A DNA stretch of 64,000 nucleotides from Streptomyces xanthii (lineage in GTDB: Bacteria > Actinomycetota > Actinomycetes > Streptomycetales > Streptomycetaceae): NCBI RefSeq assembly GCF_014621695.1, contig NZ_CP061281.1, positions 1,736,001 through 1,800,000 of the forward strand. The letters are read 5' to 3'. The notes beneath the pieces were generated by a model. The model had not been told where the DNA came from and ran no database searches. It saw only the letters and a program-made list of their open reading frames with translations. Positions within the stretch are counted from its first letter, which is position 1, and each line of letters opens with the position of its first letter. The translations under genes and the position numbers were made by a program. Positions 37,201-47,053 of the stretch are shown one piece after another.

Positions 37201-38136
37201 TTCGCGACGCCCGAGACGGGTTCGGCGGAGGTCGCCGGCTCGTACGGCGGGGTCATCCACGAGATGACGGAGGCCCGGGACGTGCGGATGGGCATGTACG
37301 GGCACTCCAACCAGGTCGCGCACCACGTCACGTACATGTACGACGCGGCCGGGCAGCCCTGGAAGACGCAGGAGAAGGTCCGCGAGGTGCTCTCGCGCCT
37401 CTACACGGGCAGCGAGATCGGTCAGGGCTACCACGGTGACGAGGACAACGGCGAGCAGTCCGCCTGGTACCTCTTCTCCTCGCTCGGCTTCTATCCGCTC
37501 GTCATGGGAAGCGGCGAGTACGCCATCGGTTCCCCGCAGTTCACGAAGATGACGCTGCACCTGGAGAACGGCGAGGACCTCGTCGTGAAGGCGCCGGAGA
37601 ACAGCGCGAAGAACGTGTACGTGCAGGGTGTGAAGGTCAACGGCCGGACCTGGTCGAAGACTTCGCTGCCTCACTCGCTCGTGTCGAAGGGCGGCGTCAT
37701 CGAGTTCGCGATGGGCGACAAGCCGTCGGCGTGGGGGGCGGGCAAGGACGCGGCACCGACCTCGATCACGCAGGATGACAAGGTGCCGGCCCCGCGCCAC
37801 GACGTCACGACGGGCTCGGGCCCGCTGTTCGACAACTCCTCGGCCACCTCGGCGCGTGCGGAGTCGGTGGAGCTGCCGGTCGGCGCGGACGGAGCGAAGG
37901 CGGTGCAGTACACGCTGACCTCCGAGGACCGGGCGAAGGCCCCGGCGGGCTGGAAGCTGGAGGCGTCGGACGACGGGACGTCCTGGAAGACGCTCGACTC
38001 GCGCTCCGGTGAGTCCTTCGCCTGGGACCGGCAGACGCGCGTGTTCGGCGTGAGCGACCCGGGCGAACACCGGCACTACCGGCTGGTGTTCGCGGGTGGC
38101 GCGGCGACGGTGGCGGAGGTGGAACTGCTCGGCTAG
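34255..38136 (+). CDS. Secreted GH92 alpha-mannosidase with two CBM32-like domains
   Basis: A 1293-residue exported enzyme; the start follows GGGAGGGTGCAGGG. A long signal peptide (basic to residue 24, then LGVTAVLGAAALVLTTAGQG) leads to a galactose-binding/F5-8C domain (about 85-230). The GH92 N-domain and catalytic barrel follow, with GGFSRGNTFPATAVPHGFNF, STDTHEGLSWALEGYLNDYG and the family-defining YHGDEDNGEQSAWYLFSSLG. A second F5-8C domain closes the protein; the two carry near-identical segments WTTLDSRTGESF and WKTLDSRSGESF. GH92 enzymes are calcium-dependent exo-alpha-mannosidases. Divergence from ngcEFG suggests use of mannosylated, GlcNAc-containing glycans. Confidence 0.92.
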   Translation: MQGGSRGSTGHRTGRYRTGRSRRRLGVTAVLGAAALVLTTAGQGAAAPRPDREGDAAQGFSSSFEAGQPAPDWLNTVDTDADGKKRASGVDGGYVAGIPGNVNGHVTEVRASAENAGGGETKENLVDGEAGTKWLAFAPTAWVEYDLDSPVEVRKYALTSANDHDERDPKDWVLKGSADGTTWTTLDSRTGESFGARFETKTYAIEKPAAYAHFRIEFTKNNGAPDITQLADLQLSTGDEQAPAPEDMLSLVDKGPGGSPTAKAGAGFTGVRALRYAGTHKTDGRAYSYNKVFDVNVAVEKDTELSYKIFPQMADKDLDYDATNVSVDLAFTDGTYLSDLKAVDSHGGLLTPQGQGAAKRLYVNQWNAVRSGIGSVAAGKTVDRILVAYDSPKGPAKFRGWIDDLGIERAKPAEPKAHLSDYASTTRGTNSSGGFSRGNTFPATAVPHGFNFWTPVTNAGSLSWLYDYARDNDKDNLPTMEALAASHEPSPWMGDRQTFQMMPSAAKTVDTSRAGRALPFRHENETARPYYYGVTFENGVKAEMAPTDHAAALRFTYPGDDASVIFDNVSEQGGLTLDRDKGVVTGYSDVKSGLSTGATRLFVYGVFDRPVKEAASAGVKGHFTFDAGKDRTVTLRLATSLISIDQAADNLAQEVPERRSFTQVRDAARAQWDTLMRKVEVEGATQDQLTSLYSSLYRLYLYPNSGFEKVRSAGGKGTYKYASPFSPMPGPDTPTHTGAKIVEGKPYVNNGFWDTYRTTWPAYTLLTPGKAGELVDGFVQQYRDGGWISRWSSPGYADLMTGTSSDVAFADAYVKGVKGFDAEAAYKAAVKNATVVPPSSGVGRKGMETSPFLGYTSTDTHEGLSWALEGYLNDYGIARMGQALYKKTGEKKYKEESEYFLNRARDYVNMFDGKAAGTGFFQGKDAQGDWRVKSEDFDPRIWGHDYTETNAWGYAFTAVQDSRGLANLYGGRDGLAKKLDTYFATPETGSAEVAGSYGGVIHEMTEARDVRMGMYGHSNQVAHHVTYMYDAAGQPWKTQEKVREVLSRLYTGSEIGQGYHGDEDNGEQSAWYLFSSLGFYPLVMGSGEYAIGSPQFTKMTLHLENGEDLVVKAPENSAKNVYVQGVKVNGRTWSKTSLPHSLVSKGGVIEFAMGDKPSAWGAGKDAAPTSITQDDKVPAPRHDVTTGSGPLFDNSSATSARAESVELPVGADGAKAVQYTLTSEDRAKAPAGWKLEASDDGTSWKTLDSRSGESFAWDRQTRVFGVSDPGEHRHYRLVFAGGAATVAEVELLG

Positions 38137-38159
38137 TTCCCTGAATCAATTCGTTGGAC

Positions 38160-38209
38160 AGGGCCGCGGCACGGTGCGTACCTTCGGGGACGAACCGTGA
38201 CGCGGCCCT
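38160..38209 (+). terminator. GH92 terminator or attenuator hairpin
   Basis: AGGGCCGCG / CGCGGCCCT outer arms with CACGGT / ACCGTG inside, one mismatch between them, about 15 bp of stem. It ends immediately before TTGGAGG, the ribosome site of a 17-codon ORF, so it may also act as a leader structure for the GNAT-infA pair. Confidence 0.55.
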
Positions 38210-38223
38210 TGGAGGTGAGACCC

Positions 38224-38277
38224 ATGTACAGAGAAGGCAAGTGGGTGCTCCTCCTTTCCCCACGGTCAGGCGATTGA
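38224..38277 (+). CDS. Possible 17-residue leader peptide ORF
   Basis: ATG 38224 has a strong ribosome site (TTGGAGGTGAGACCC) and reads MYREGKWVLLLSPRSGD to a TGA. Codon use (AGA, GAA, CTT, TCA) is atypical for the genome. A palindrome GACCTAGGTC spans its end. It could be an upstream leader of the GNAT-IF-1 operon, or chance. Only the start context supports it. Confidence 0.25.
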   Translation: MYREGKWVLLLSPRSGD

Positions 38278-38331
38278 CCTAGGTCGCCCGGGAGCGCTTT
38301 CGACATGGCGATCCCGAAAAGGTGAAGACCT

Positions 38332-39114
38332 ATGGAATCAACAGAACTGACCGGTTCAGCGGTGATCACGCGCGTCGCCGATCACGAGTGGCACGCGCTG
38401 GTGGACGACCTGGTGGTCGGCCGCGGTGAGGCCTGGCGGCGGCACGACGGGCGGCTCTTCCTGAGCATCGACGTCTGGCAGGACGCGCTCTTCGACCCCC
38501 TGGTCGCGGCCCTGCTCGCGGCACTCCCCCGCCCCCTGTACACGGTGGTCGACGAGGCCGACTCCGCACTCATGTCCCGCTGGGAGCACGCCGGTTTCAC
38601 CGTCGCGCGCCGCGAGGGCGTGTATATCGTTCCCACCGACCCGCGGGTCACGGGCCTCGGCCCGGTCCGTCCGCCGTCGGGCGTGACGATCCTCCCGTTC
38701 GGCGCGCCGGAGCGGAACCCCCTGCGCGATCTGGACCGCGCGGTCCGCGCCGAGGTGGAGGCCTCGCTCGGCCGGCGGGAGATGCCGGCCGAGGTGCTGC
38801 CCCGCCTCGACGACGCCGTCGTGACGGATCCGACGAAGTACACGGTGGCCGAGGAGTCCGGGCGCTACGTCGGACTGCTCCGGCTCGCGCCCGTGCCGCG
38901 GCAGCCGCGCATCGGGCTCCTCGCGGTCCGGTCCGACCGGCAGCGCGGGGGTGTCGCGCGGGCGCTGCTCGCCGATGTGCTCGGCTCCCTCCACACCTCC
39001 GGGACCAGGGCGGTGTCCGCCGAGGTCGGCGAGCGCAACGAGGCGGCCCTGGCCCTGTTCGAGACCGTCGGCGCCGAGCGCGCCGGCGGCAACGCGGAGC
39101 TGGTGATCCTCTGA
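38332..39114 (+). CDS. GNAT-family N-acetyltransferase
   Basis: A 260-residue protein with ribosome site AAAAGGTGAAG. The N-terminal half (1-110) looks like a degenerate GNAT or DUF-type domain. The C-terminal half is a canonical GNAT fold: the beta4/acetyl-CoA loop is [20 protein letters not shown] (the R-x-x-G-x-A motif) and motif B is [20 protein letters not shown]. The acceptor is unknown. The stop codon overlaps the start of a second IF-1 gene by one base, an arrangement that suggests a translation-related target. Confidence 0.85.
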   Translation: MESTELTGSAVITRVADHEWHALVDDLVVGRGEAWRRHDGRLFLSIDVWQDALFDPLVAALLAALPRPLYTVVDEADSALMSRWEHAGFTVARREGVYIVPTDPRVTGLGPVRPPSGVTILPFGAPERNPLRDLDRAVRAEVEASLGRREMPAEVLPRLDDAVVTDPTKYTVAEESGRYVGLLRLAPVPRQPRIGLLAVRSDRQRGGVARALLADVLGSLHTSGTRAVSAEVGERNEAALALFETVGAERAGGNAELVIL

Positions 39115-39335
39115 TGCCGAAGACGAACCGCGGTATCGAGATGGAGGGCACCGTCGTGGAGTGCCTGCGGGACGCCAGGTTCCAGGTGGAGCTGAAGAGC
39201 GGGCACAAGGTGCTGGCGCACATCAGCGGCAAGATCCGGAAGAACTACATCAAGATCGTGCCGTTCGACCGGGTGCTCGTGGAGGTCAGCCCGTACGACC
39301 TGACGCGCGGCCGGATCGTCTACCGGTACCGCTGA
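39114..39335 (+). CDS. infA: Translation initiation factor IF-1, divergent second copy
   Basis: A 73-residue S1/OB-fold protein with the IF-1 landmarks [37 protein letters not shown] and [17 protein letters not shown]-1 binds the 30S A site during initiation. The housekeeping actinobacterial copy sits in the ribosomal-protein region near rpmJ; this one lies beside a GNAT gene with a TGATG overlap and differs at many surface positions ([11 protein letters not shown] rather than AKKQGAIEIEG), so it is a paralogue with a possibly conditional role. Confidence 0.92.
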   Translation: MPKTNRGIEMEGTVVECLRDARFQVELKSGHKVLAHISGKIRKNYIKIVPFDRVLVEVSPYDLTRGRIVYRYR

Positions 39336-39343
39336 CCAAGGCG

Positions 39344-39379
39344 GAGGGCCGCACCCCCGTCACCGGGGATGCGGCCCTC
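39344..39379. terminator. Bidirectional terminator between infA and acnA
   Basis: Stem GAGGGCCGC / GCGGCCCTC with an inner CCCC/GGGG pairing, lying between convergent genes. Confidence 0.75.
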
Positions 39380-39410
39380 ACCTGCCCTGCTGTACCGCTT
39401 GCTCGACCGC

Positions 39411-42191
<2,781 letters not shown>

Positions 42192-42192
42192 C

Positions 42193-42211
42193 TAAGGTAA
42201 GGCTTAGTTAG
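42193..42211. promoter_or_regulatory. Candidate iron box (DmdR/IdeR type) upstream of acnA
   Basis: The 19-bp segment beginning TAAGGTAAGGCTTAG matches the actinobacterial iron-box consensus TWAGGTWAGSCTWACCTWA at 16 of 19 positions. A second inverted pair GGTAAGG (42196) / CCTTACC (42217) overlaps it. It lies 68-86 bp upstream of the acnA start, a promoter position. Confidence 0.5.
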
Positions 42212-42266
42212 GTAACCCTTACCGTCGAAGCGGCGAGGTCGCGCGACTGCGGCACGCCTCGGCAGA

Positions 42267-42287
42267 TATCTCGATGTCGAGATAACT
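42267..42287. promoter_or_regulatory. Perfect palindrome upstream of acnA, shared with the XRE-MurA promoter
   Basis: TATCTCGATGTCGAGATA (42267-42284) followed by AC. The pattern ATCTC-N6-GAGATAAC recurs at 43667-43684 directly before the XRE-MurA gene. Confidence 0.6.
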
Positions 42288-42395
42288 CTAGTACATCACC
42301 GAGCGGTGCCATCAAGCGGCGCCACCCGGCCCTTCACCGCGCGCCCACCCGCCCAGCCTTCCCATCGTCGTACGGCACCTCGCGCTCCACCAGTG

Positions 42396-43064
42396 CTACG
42401 GCCCGGACGTCGCCTTCAGGCCGCCGTCATCGGCGCAACGGAGCCGCTTGGCGAGGGCCAGCGAGAAGGAGTGAGCGACGGTGACGTAGGCACGCTTCAG
42501 CCGCTTCGGGTCGCCATCGGACTCGTGGATCATGTCCGGGTTCTCGACGTCGACAGTGACGTGGGCCGCCCCGGAGGCGGGCTCGCCCTCGGCGCGGCAG
42601 GCGAAGGAGACGAAGGCGCCGTCGGTCGCGCCGCCGGCCTGCTCGCCCATCGGGAACAGGGTGTACTTCGAGGCGGGGGGCCCGTCCGGGGCGGTGTCCC
42701 ACGTCCACCAGGTGACGCGTAGCTCGTCGACGGGGGAATCGTCCGGCGGGTAGATCCGGCAGATGTCGCCCTTCGCTCTGGCCGTGGAGAGGACCGTGCC
42801 GGACAGCTCCGCGGCGGCGGCCGCCACTGTGGTCTTCTTGTTCGTGGGTTCGAACCGGTCGGAACCGGTGATCGCTTCGAGGGCCTCGCCGGCGCCCTTC
42901 GACAGCGCCGAGCCGCCGCACAGCTGCTCCGCACTCGCGACGTAGCCGGGTGTCGGCGCCGCGGCCCCGTCGCCGCCCGAACCGCAGCCCGCGGCGGCGA
43001 GCGCGAACCCGCAGGCCACGAGTACGCCACGGCGCCCACGCGCCCGAGCACCTCTGCTCACCAT
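42396..43064 (-). CDS. Uncharacterised lipoprotein
   Basis: A 222-residue lipoprotein; ATG 43064 follows GGAAGGACTTCG. Signal peptide with lipobox LAAAGCGS, then a globular domain with three further cysteines (EQLCGGSAL, GDICRIYPP, FACRAEG), and one near the end (RLRCADDG), likely two disulfides. Similar DUF3558-like lipoproteins are common in Streptomyces; I am not sure of the family. It lies upstream of acnA on the same strand with a 270-bp gap. Confidence 0.72.
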   Translation of the reverse strand: MVSRGARARGRRGVLVACGFALAAAGCGSGGDGAAAPTPGYVASAEQLCGGSALSKGAGEALEAITGSDRFEPTNKKTTVAAAAAELSGTVLSTARAKGDICRIYPPDDSPVDELRVTWWTWDTAPDGPPASKYTLFPMGEQAGGATDGAFVSFACRAEGEPASGAAHVTVDVENPDMIHESDGDPKRLKRAYVTVAHSFSLALAKRLRCADDGGLKATSGP

Positions 43065-43159
43065 CGAAGTCCTTCCGCGTGCGGACACGTGCGTGGGGCC
43101 GAGAGATTGACGACCGAGAGACATACGACAGGGCTACCCTCCCCCGCAGGGGGTGGACC

Positions 43160-43507
43160 GTGAATGTGACGCTCGGCGCACTCGTGGCCGCCGCGGGAAT
43201 CGCGCTCGCCGCGCTCGGGCTGCCGGCCGGCGGGCGGGTGAGGCGGCCCTTCCATGCGCGGCGCGCGCACGCGGCAGAACGGCGACGGTATCCGGTGGCG
43301 CTGAGGCGGGCCTGCGACATGGCGATCGCCGAGGCGCGGCGGCGGGCGGGGGCCGGGGAGCCGGCGATCGTGCGGACGGACGCGGTGCTGGAGCTGATGC
43401 GGGGGCACTTCGGGTTTCCGTACGCGCGGCGGGAGGATGCGGCGGTGGCGCTGTACGGGCGGTTCCGGGAGCGAGGGTGCGCGGTGGACTGCGTGACGGA
43501 CGCCTGA
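43160..43507 (+). CDS. Small membrane-anchored protein of unknown function
   Basis: A 115-residue protein starting at GTG 43160 behind a CAGGGGGTGGACC ribosome site. One N-terminal helix (LGALVAAAGIALAALGLPAGG) is followed by an Arg-rich cytoplasmic domain (RRACDMAIAEARRRAGAGEP, MRGHFGFPYARREDAAVAL). Divergent from the lipoprotein gene and upstream of the XRE-MurA gene. No family recognised. Confidence 0.6.
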   Translation: MNVTLGALVAAAGIALAALGLPAGGRVRRPFHARRAHAAERRRYPVALRRACDMAIAEARRRAGAGEPAIVRTDAVLELMRGHFGFPYARREDAAVALYGRFRERGCAVDCVTDA

Positions 43508-43666
43508 CGCCACCCCCTCCGACCGGCGATGGCGGGCGCGACACTCCATCAGATCCGCATATGACCGGAATCAACCACTTCCGCCACTAAGGTCACACCG
43601 GTCACGAGTGCGGTCGCTGAGCCTCCGTCAAGCCCCTTCACCCGAACGGGCCCCACGGAATGCGTC

Positions 43667-43684
43667 ATCTCATATCTGAGATAA
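43667..43684. promoter_or_regulatory. Operator-like palindrome overlapping the XRE-MurA promoter
   Basis: ATCTCATATCTGAGAT (43667-43682) followed by AAC. It overlaps the first base of the -10 box TAACCT (43682-43687) and ends 11 bp before the ATG, a classical repressor position. The same ATCTC-N6-GAGATAAC pattern occurs upstream of acnA. Confidence 0.6.
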
Positions 43685-43696
43685 CCTGCCGCTATG
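43682..43696 (+). promoter_or_regulatory. Leaderless promoter -10 box
   Basis: TAACCT, six bases, then ATG 43694; no ribosome site is present. Confidence 0.5.
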
Positions 43697-45223
43697 GCAG
43701 ACGACTACCTCGTACGCATCGGCAAGCTCATCCGTGACGCCCGGCAGCACCGGGGCTGGACGCAGGCACAGTTGGCCGAGGCACTCGGAACCAGCCAGAG
43801 CGCAGTCAACCGCATCGAACGCGGCAACCAGAACATCAGCCTTGAGATGATCGCCCGCATCGGCGAGGCACTCGACAGCGAGATCGTGTCGCTCGGCTAC
43901 TCCGGCCCGATGCACCTGCGGGTCGTCGGCGGCCGCCGCCTGTCCGGCGCCATCGACGTCAAGACGAGCAAGAACGCGTGCGTGGCGCTGCTCTGCGCCT
44001 CCCTCCTGAACAAGGGCCGCACGGTGCTGCGCCGCGTCGCCCGCATCGAGGAGGTCTACCGCCTGCTCGAGGTCCTCAACTCCATCGGTGTCCGCACCCG
44101 CTGGATCAACGACGGCGTCGACCTGGAGATCGTGCCGCCGGCCACGATCGACATGGGGTCGATCGACGCGGAGGCGGCCCGCCGCACCCGCTCGATCATC
44201 ATGTTCCTCGGCCCGCTGCTGCACCGCCTGGACCACTTCAAGCTGCCGTACGCGGGCGGCTGCGACCTCGGCACCCGCACGATCGAGCCGCACATGATCG
44301 CGCTGCGCCGCTTCGGCCTCGACATCACGGCGACCGAGGGGCTCTACCACGCCGAGGTGCAGCCGGACGTGGCCCCGGACCGCCCGATCGTGCTGACCGA
44401 GCGCGGCGACACCGTGACGGAGAACGCGCTGCTCGCCGCGGCCCGCCACGACGGCACGACCGTCATCCGCAACGCCTCGTCCAACTACATGGTCCAGGAC
44501 CTCTGCTTCTTCCTGGAGGCGCTCGGCGTCCGCGTCGACGGCATCGGCACGACCACGCTGACCGTGCACGGCGTCCCGCACATCGACGTCGACGTCGACT
44601 ACTCCCCCTCCGAGGACCCGGTCGAGGCGATGAGCCTGCTGGCCGCGGCCGTCGTCACCGAGTCCGAACTCACCGTGCGCCGCGTGCCGATCGAGTTCCT
44701 GGAGATCGAGCTGGCCGTCCTGGAGGAGATGGGCCTCGACCACGACCGCTCCACGGAGTACGTCGCCGACAACGGCCGTACGCGCCTGGTCGACCTGACG
44801 GTCCGCCCCTCCAAGCTGGAGGCGCCGATCGACAAGATCCACCCGATGCCGTTCCCGGGCCTGAACATCGACAACGTCCCGTTCTTCGCGGCGATCGCGG
44901 CCGCCGCCCAGGGGCAGACCCTCATCCACGACTGGGTCTACGACAACCGCGCGATCTACCTCACCGACCTCAACCGCCTCGGCGGCCGCCTCCAGCTCCT
45001 CGACCCCCACCGCGTCCTGGTCGAGGGCCCGACCCGCTGGCGCGCCGCCGAGATGATGTGCCCGCCGGCCCTGCGCCCCGCGGTCGTCGTCCTCCTCGCC
45101 ATGATGGCGGCGGACGGCACGTCGGTGCTGCGCAACGTGTATGTCATCAACCGGGGTTACGAGGATCTGGCGGAGCGGCTCAACTCGGTGGGGGCGCAGA
45201 TCGAGATCTTCCGGGACATCTGA
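43694..45223 (+). CDS. murA2: XRE helix-turn-helix / UDP-GlcNAc 1-carboxyvinyltransferase fusion (MurA2)
   Basis: A 509-residue protein. Residues about 8-63 are an XRE helix-turn-helix (GWTQAQLAEALGTSQSAVNR). Residues about 72-509 are a MurA/EPSP-type domain: substrate Lys-Asn pair K93-N94 (KTSKNACVALL) and the catalytic Cys190 in PYAGGCDLGTRTIEPH, at the position of E. coli Cys115. MurA transfers enolpyruvate to UDP-GlcNAc, the first step of peptidoglycan synthesis. Retention of the active-site residues suggests it is catalytic; the DNA-binding domain suggests regulation as well. Apparently leaderless, with an operator-like palindrome on its promoter. Confidence 0.92.
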   Translation: MADDYLVRIGKLIRDARQHRGWTQAQLAEALGTSQSAVNRIERGNQNISLEMIARIGEALDSEIVSLGYSGPMHLRVVGGRRLSGAIDVKTSKNACVALLCASLLNKGRTVLRRVARIEEVYRLLEVLNSIGVRTRWINDGVDLEIVPPATIDMGSIDAEAARRTRSIIMFLGPLLHRLDHFKLPYAGGCDLGTRTIEPHMIALRRFGLDITATEGLYHAEVQPDVAPDRPIVLTERGDTVTENALLAAARHDGTTVIRNASSNYMVQDLCFFLEALGVRVDGIGTTTLTVHGVPHIDVDVDYSPSEDPVEAMSLLAAAVVTESELTVRRVPIEFLEIELAVLEEMGLDHDRSTEYVADNGRTRLVDLTVRPSKLEAPIDKIHPMPFPGLNIDNVPFFAAIAAAAQGQTLIHDWVYDNRAIYLTDLNRLGGRLQLLDPHRVLVEGPTRWRAAEMMCPPALRPAVVVLLAMMAADGTSVLRNVYVINRGYEDLAERLNSVGAQIEIFRDI

Positions 45224-45249
45224 GGCCGTCGGTTCCGGCCGCGCCCGGG

Positions 45250-46368
45250 CTAGAACAGGCCGTGGCTCCGCCCGCGTTCCGCGCGGTGCTCGATCACCTC
45301 GCGGAACCACGGGTGGCGCGCGGCCGGCAGCCGGGCCGCGGTGCGCCGGAACATCCACCGGTCCACCCAGAAGTGCCCGCGCCCGCCCGGCGGGATCGGG
45401 TAGTCGCACCGTACGAGCGGGGGCAGTCCGCCCGAGACGGGTTCCGGCACCGGGCCGCGCGGCTGCGGGCGGACCAGAGTCAGCCACAGGTCGGCGGGCA
45501 GCGGCACCCGGTACGCGGAGTGGGCGGCACCGGGCGGGTCCCATGGTTCGCCGGTCTGCGGATGGACCGGGACGAGGAGCACGTCCGCGCCGTCGGCCGC
45601 CACGGGCAGCCCGGGGCCGGCCAGTACGGCGCGGCGCCGGGGCGGACCGTCGGGCAGCAGCGCGTCGAGGGCACGCTGGAAGACCTGCGCGGTGAGCCCG
45701 TCGGGCACCGTCAGCGGCTGCCCCTCGGAGGCCGCGACCAGGTGGGCCAGAGCCTGCCCCGCTGCGGCTTCCCATCGGGGGCTCCACGACCAGTAGTGGC
45801 CCGTTCCGTACCGTCCGCCGCCCCACGTCGCGATCGGCTCGAACGGCGCCGACGGCTGTACCTGGTCCACCACTTGCTCCCAGGCCAGCGGGTCTGCGGC
45901 GTCCCCGTCGGTGGGCATCCGGCGCACGGCGTCCGGCGCGAACCACACCGCCTGCCAGAGCGAGCAGTCGTCCACCCGGGTCGCGACGGGGGACGCGCAG
46001 GAGGCACACGCCATGTTGGGGCCGTCCCGTCCGTCCATGCCGCAGCAGGCTCCGTCGCTCTGCTCGGGGACCAGCCGGGTTCCGCGGACGTCACCAGGCG
46101 CGATGACGACCGCACCGGCCGGGGCGTCCGACAGCCGCGGCACCGGCAGAAACACACCGCGCCGCGCGGCCTCCCCCGGGGCGAGCTCGTCCCACGTCCG
46201 CCACGGCGGCCCCCACGGCTCCGGATCCACGGCGTACGTCCCCGCCTCCATCAGCACGGGCAGCTGGATGCCGTTCCCGTAACTGGCATGCGCGTGGGCC
46301 GGCAACGCGACCCGGAGGACATCCGTGGTGAGCCTGCCACCACACTCCGCACAGACGAATACGGCCAA
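45250..46368 (-). CDS. Uncharacterised Cys-rich actinobacterial protein
   Basis: A 372-residue soluble protein. I chose TTG 46368 because GGGGGAGGGG precedes it and homologues I recall begin AVFVCAECGG; an ATG at 46398 is the alternative. Cysteine clusters suggest a zinc-binding start: VCAECGG near residue 5, then GACCGMDG and MACASCASPVATR in the first third. The rest is Trp/Pro-rich (DPEPWGPPWRTWDELAPGE, WGGGRYGTGHYWSWSPRW). Function unknown. Convergent with murA2, 26 bp apart. Confidence 0.7.
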   Translation of the reverse strand: MAVFVCAECGGRLTTDVLRVALPAHAHASYGNGIQLPVLMEAGTYAVDPEPWGPPWRTWDELAPGEAARRGVFLPVPRLSDAPAGAVVIAPGDVRGTRLVPEQSDGACCGMDGRDGPNMACASCASPVATRVDDCSLWQAVWFAPDAVRRMPTDGDAADPLAWEQVVDQVQPSAPFEPIATWGGGRYGTGHYWSWSPRWEAAAGQALAHLVAASEGQPLTVPDGLTAQVFQRALDALLPDGPPRRRAVLAGPGLPVAADGADVLLVPVHPQTGEPWDPPGAAHSAYRVPLPADLWLTLVRPQPRGPVPEPVSGGLPPLVRCDYPIPPGGRGHFWVDRWMFRRTAARLPAARHPWFREVIEHRAERGRSHGLF

Positions 46369-46609
46369 TACCCCTCCCCCTGAGAGAAACCCCCGCATCC
46401 TCGCACCGGCCCACCCACCGGACAATCGAATTCGGGAGCGGGGCGGCGGCTCGGGTGGTGCGGCCGCCGAAGGTGGAGCTGACGATGAGCCGTCAGCTCT
46501 TCAGGTCCCTGCCGCCACGTAGGCAGCGCCCTGGGGCGGAACCGTCCTTCCCCGCTTGTTCGTTGGCCACTGCGGAGAGGACGAAAGCCGGCGAGGGGCA
46601 GGGGACCGC

Positions 46610-47053
46610 ATGACGCTGACGTACAACTTCCGGGCGCACCGGGGTGGGTTCGGGTTCGCTGCCGATCTCACGGGTGAGGTGGTGCCTCGGGATGTGGCGT
46701 CGCAGGGTGGCGGGCTGATCGTGCACGGGAAGGTCTCGCTCGCGCTGCCCGCCGTGCCTCTGTACTGGGAGGACTGTGCCTGGCTCGCTTTCGGGGCGGC
46801 GTTGCACGCCTCCGAGATGGTGGCGCTGCACCCGGACGGACTGGTTGTCGCGGTGCATGAACTGCGGTATCCGGGGGCCGACTACCGGTGCGAGGTCGCC
46901 GCTCTGGCGATGAGCGGGTTTCTGCGTGAGGCGCTCGGGCTCCGGGGCGCCGCGCCCTCGGTGTCGTTCGCGAAGGAGGGTGGCGGCGCCCCGGTGTTCG
47001 ACTGGGGTGCGGGGTCGGTCAGCCCGCCCCCGGTGGTCCCGCGCCTCCCTTGA
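46610..47053 (+). CDS. Hypothetical protein
   Basis: A 147-residue protein starting at ATG 46610 behind GGCAGGGGACCGC. No motif, signal peptide or membrane helix is evident (MTLTYNFRAHRGGFGFAADL at the start). The 3' end overlaps the end of the convergent DHA2 exporter gene by 35 bp. I do not recognise a family. Confidence 0.5.
   Translation: MTLTYNFRAHRGGFGFAADLTGEVVPRDVASQGGGLIVHGKVSLALPAVPLYWEDCAWLAFGAALHASEMVALHPDGLVVAVHELRYPGADYRCEVAALAMSGFLREALGLRGAAPSVSFAKEGGGAPVFDWGAGSVSPPPVVPRLP

Noticed and set aside
34195..38076. Minus-strand open frame of 1293 codons opposite the GH92 gene
   Set aside because: It is the antisense shadow of a clear GH92 enzyme; the translation is Arg/Val/Leu low complexity with no domain.
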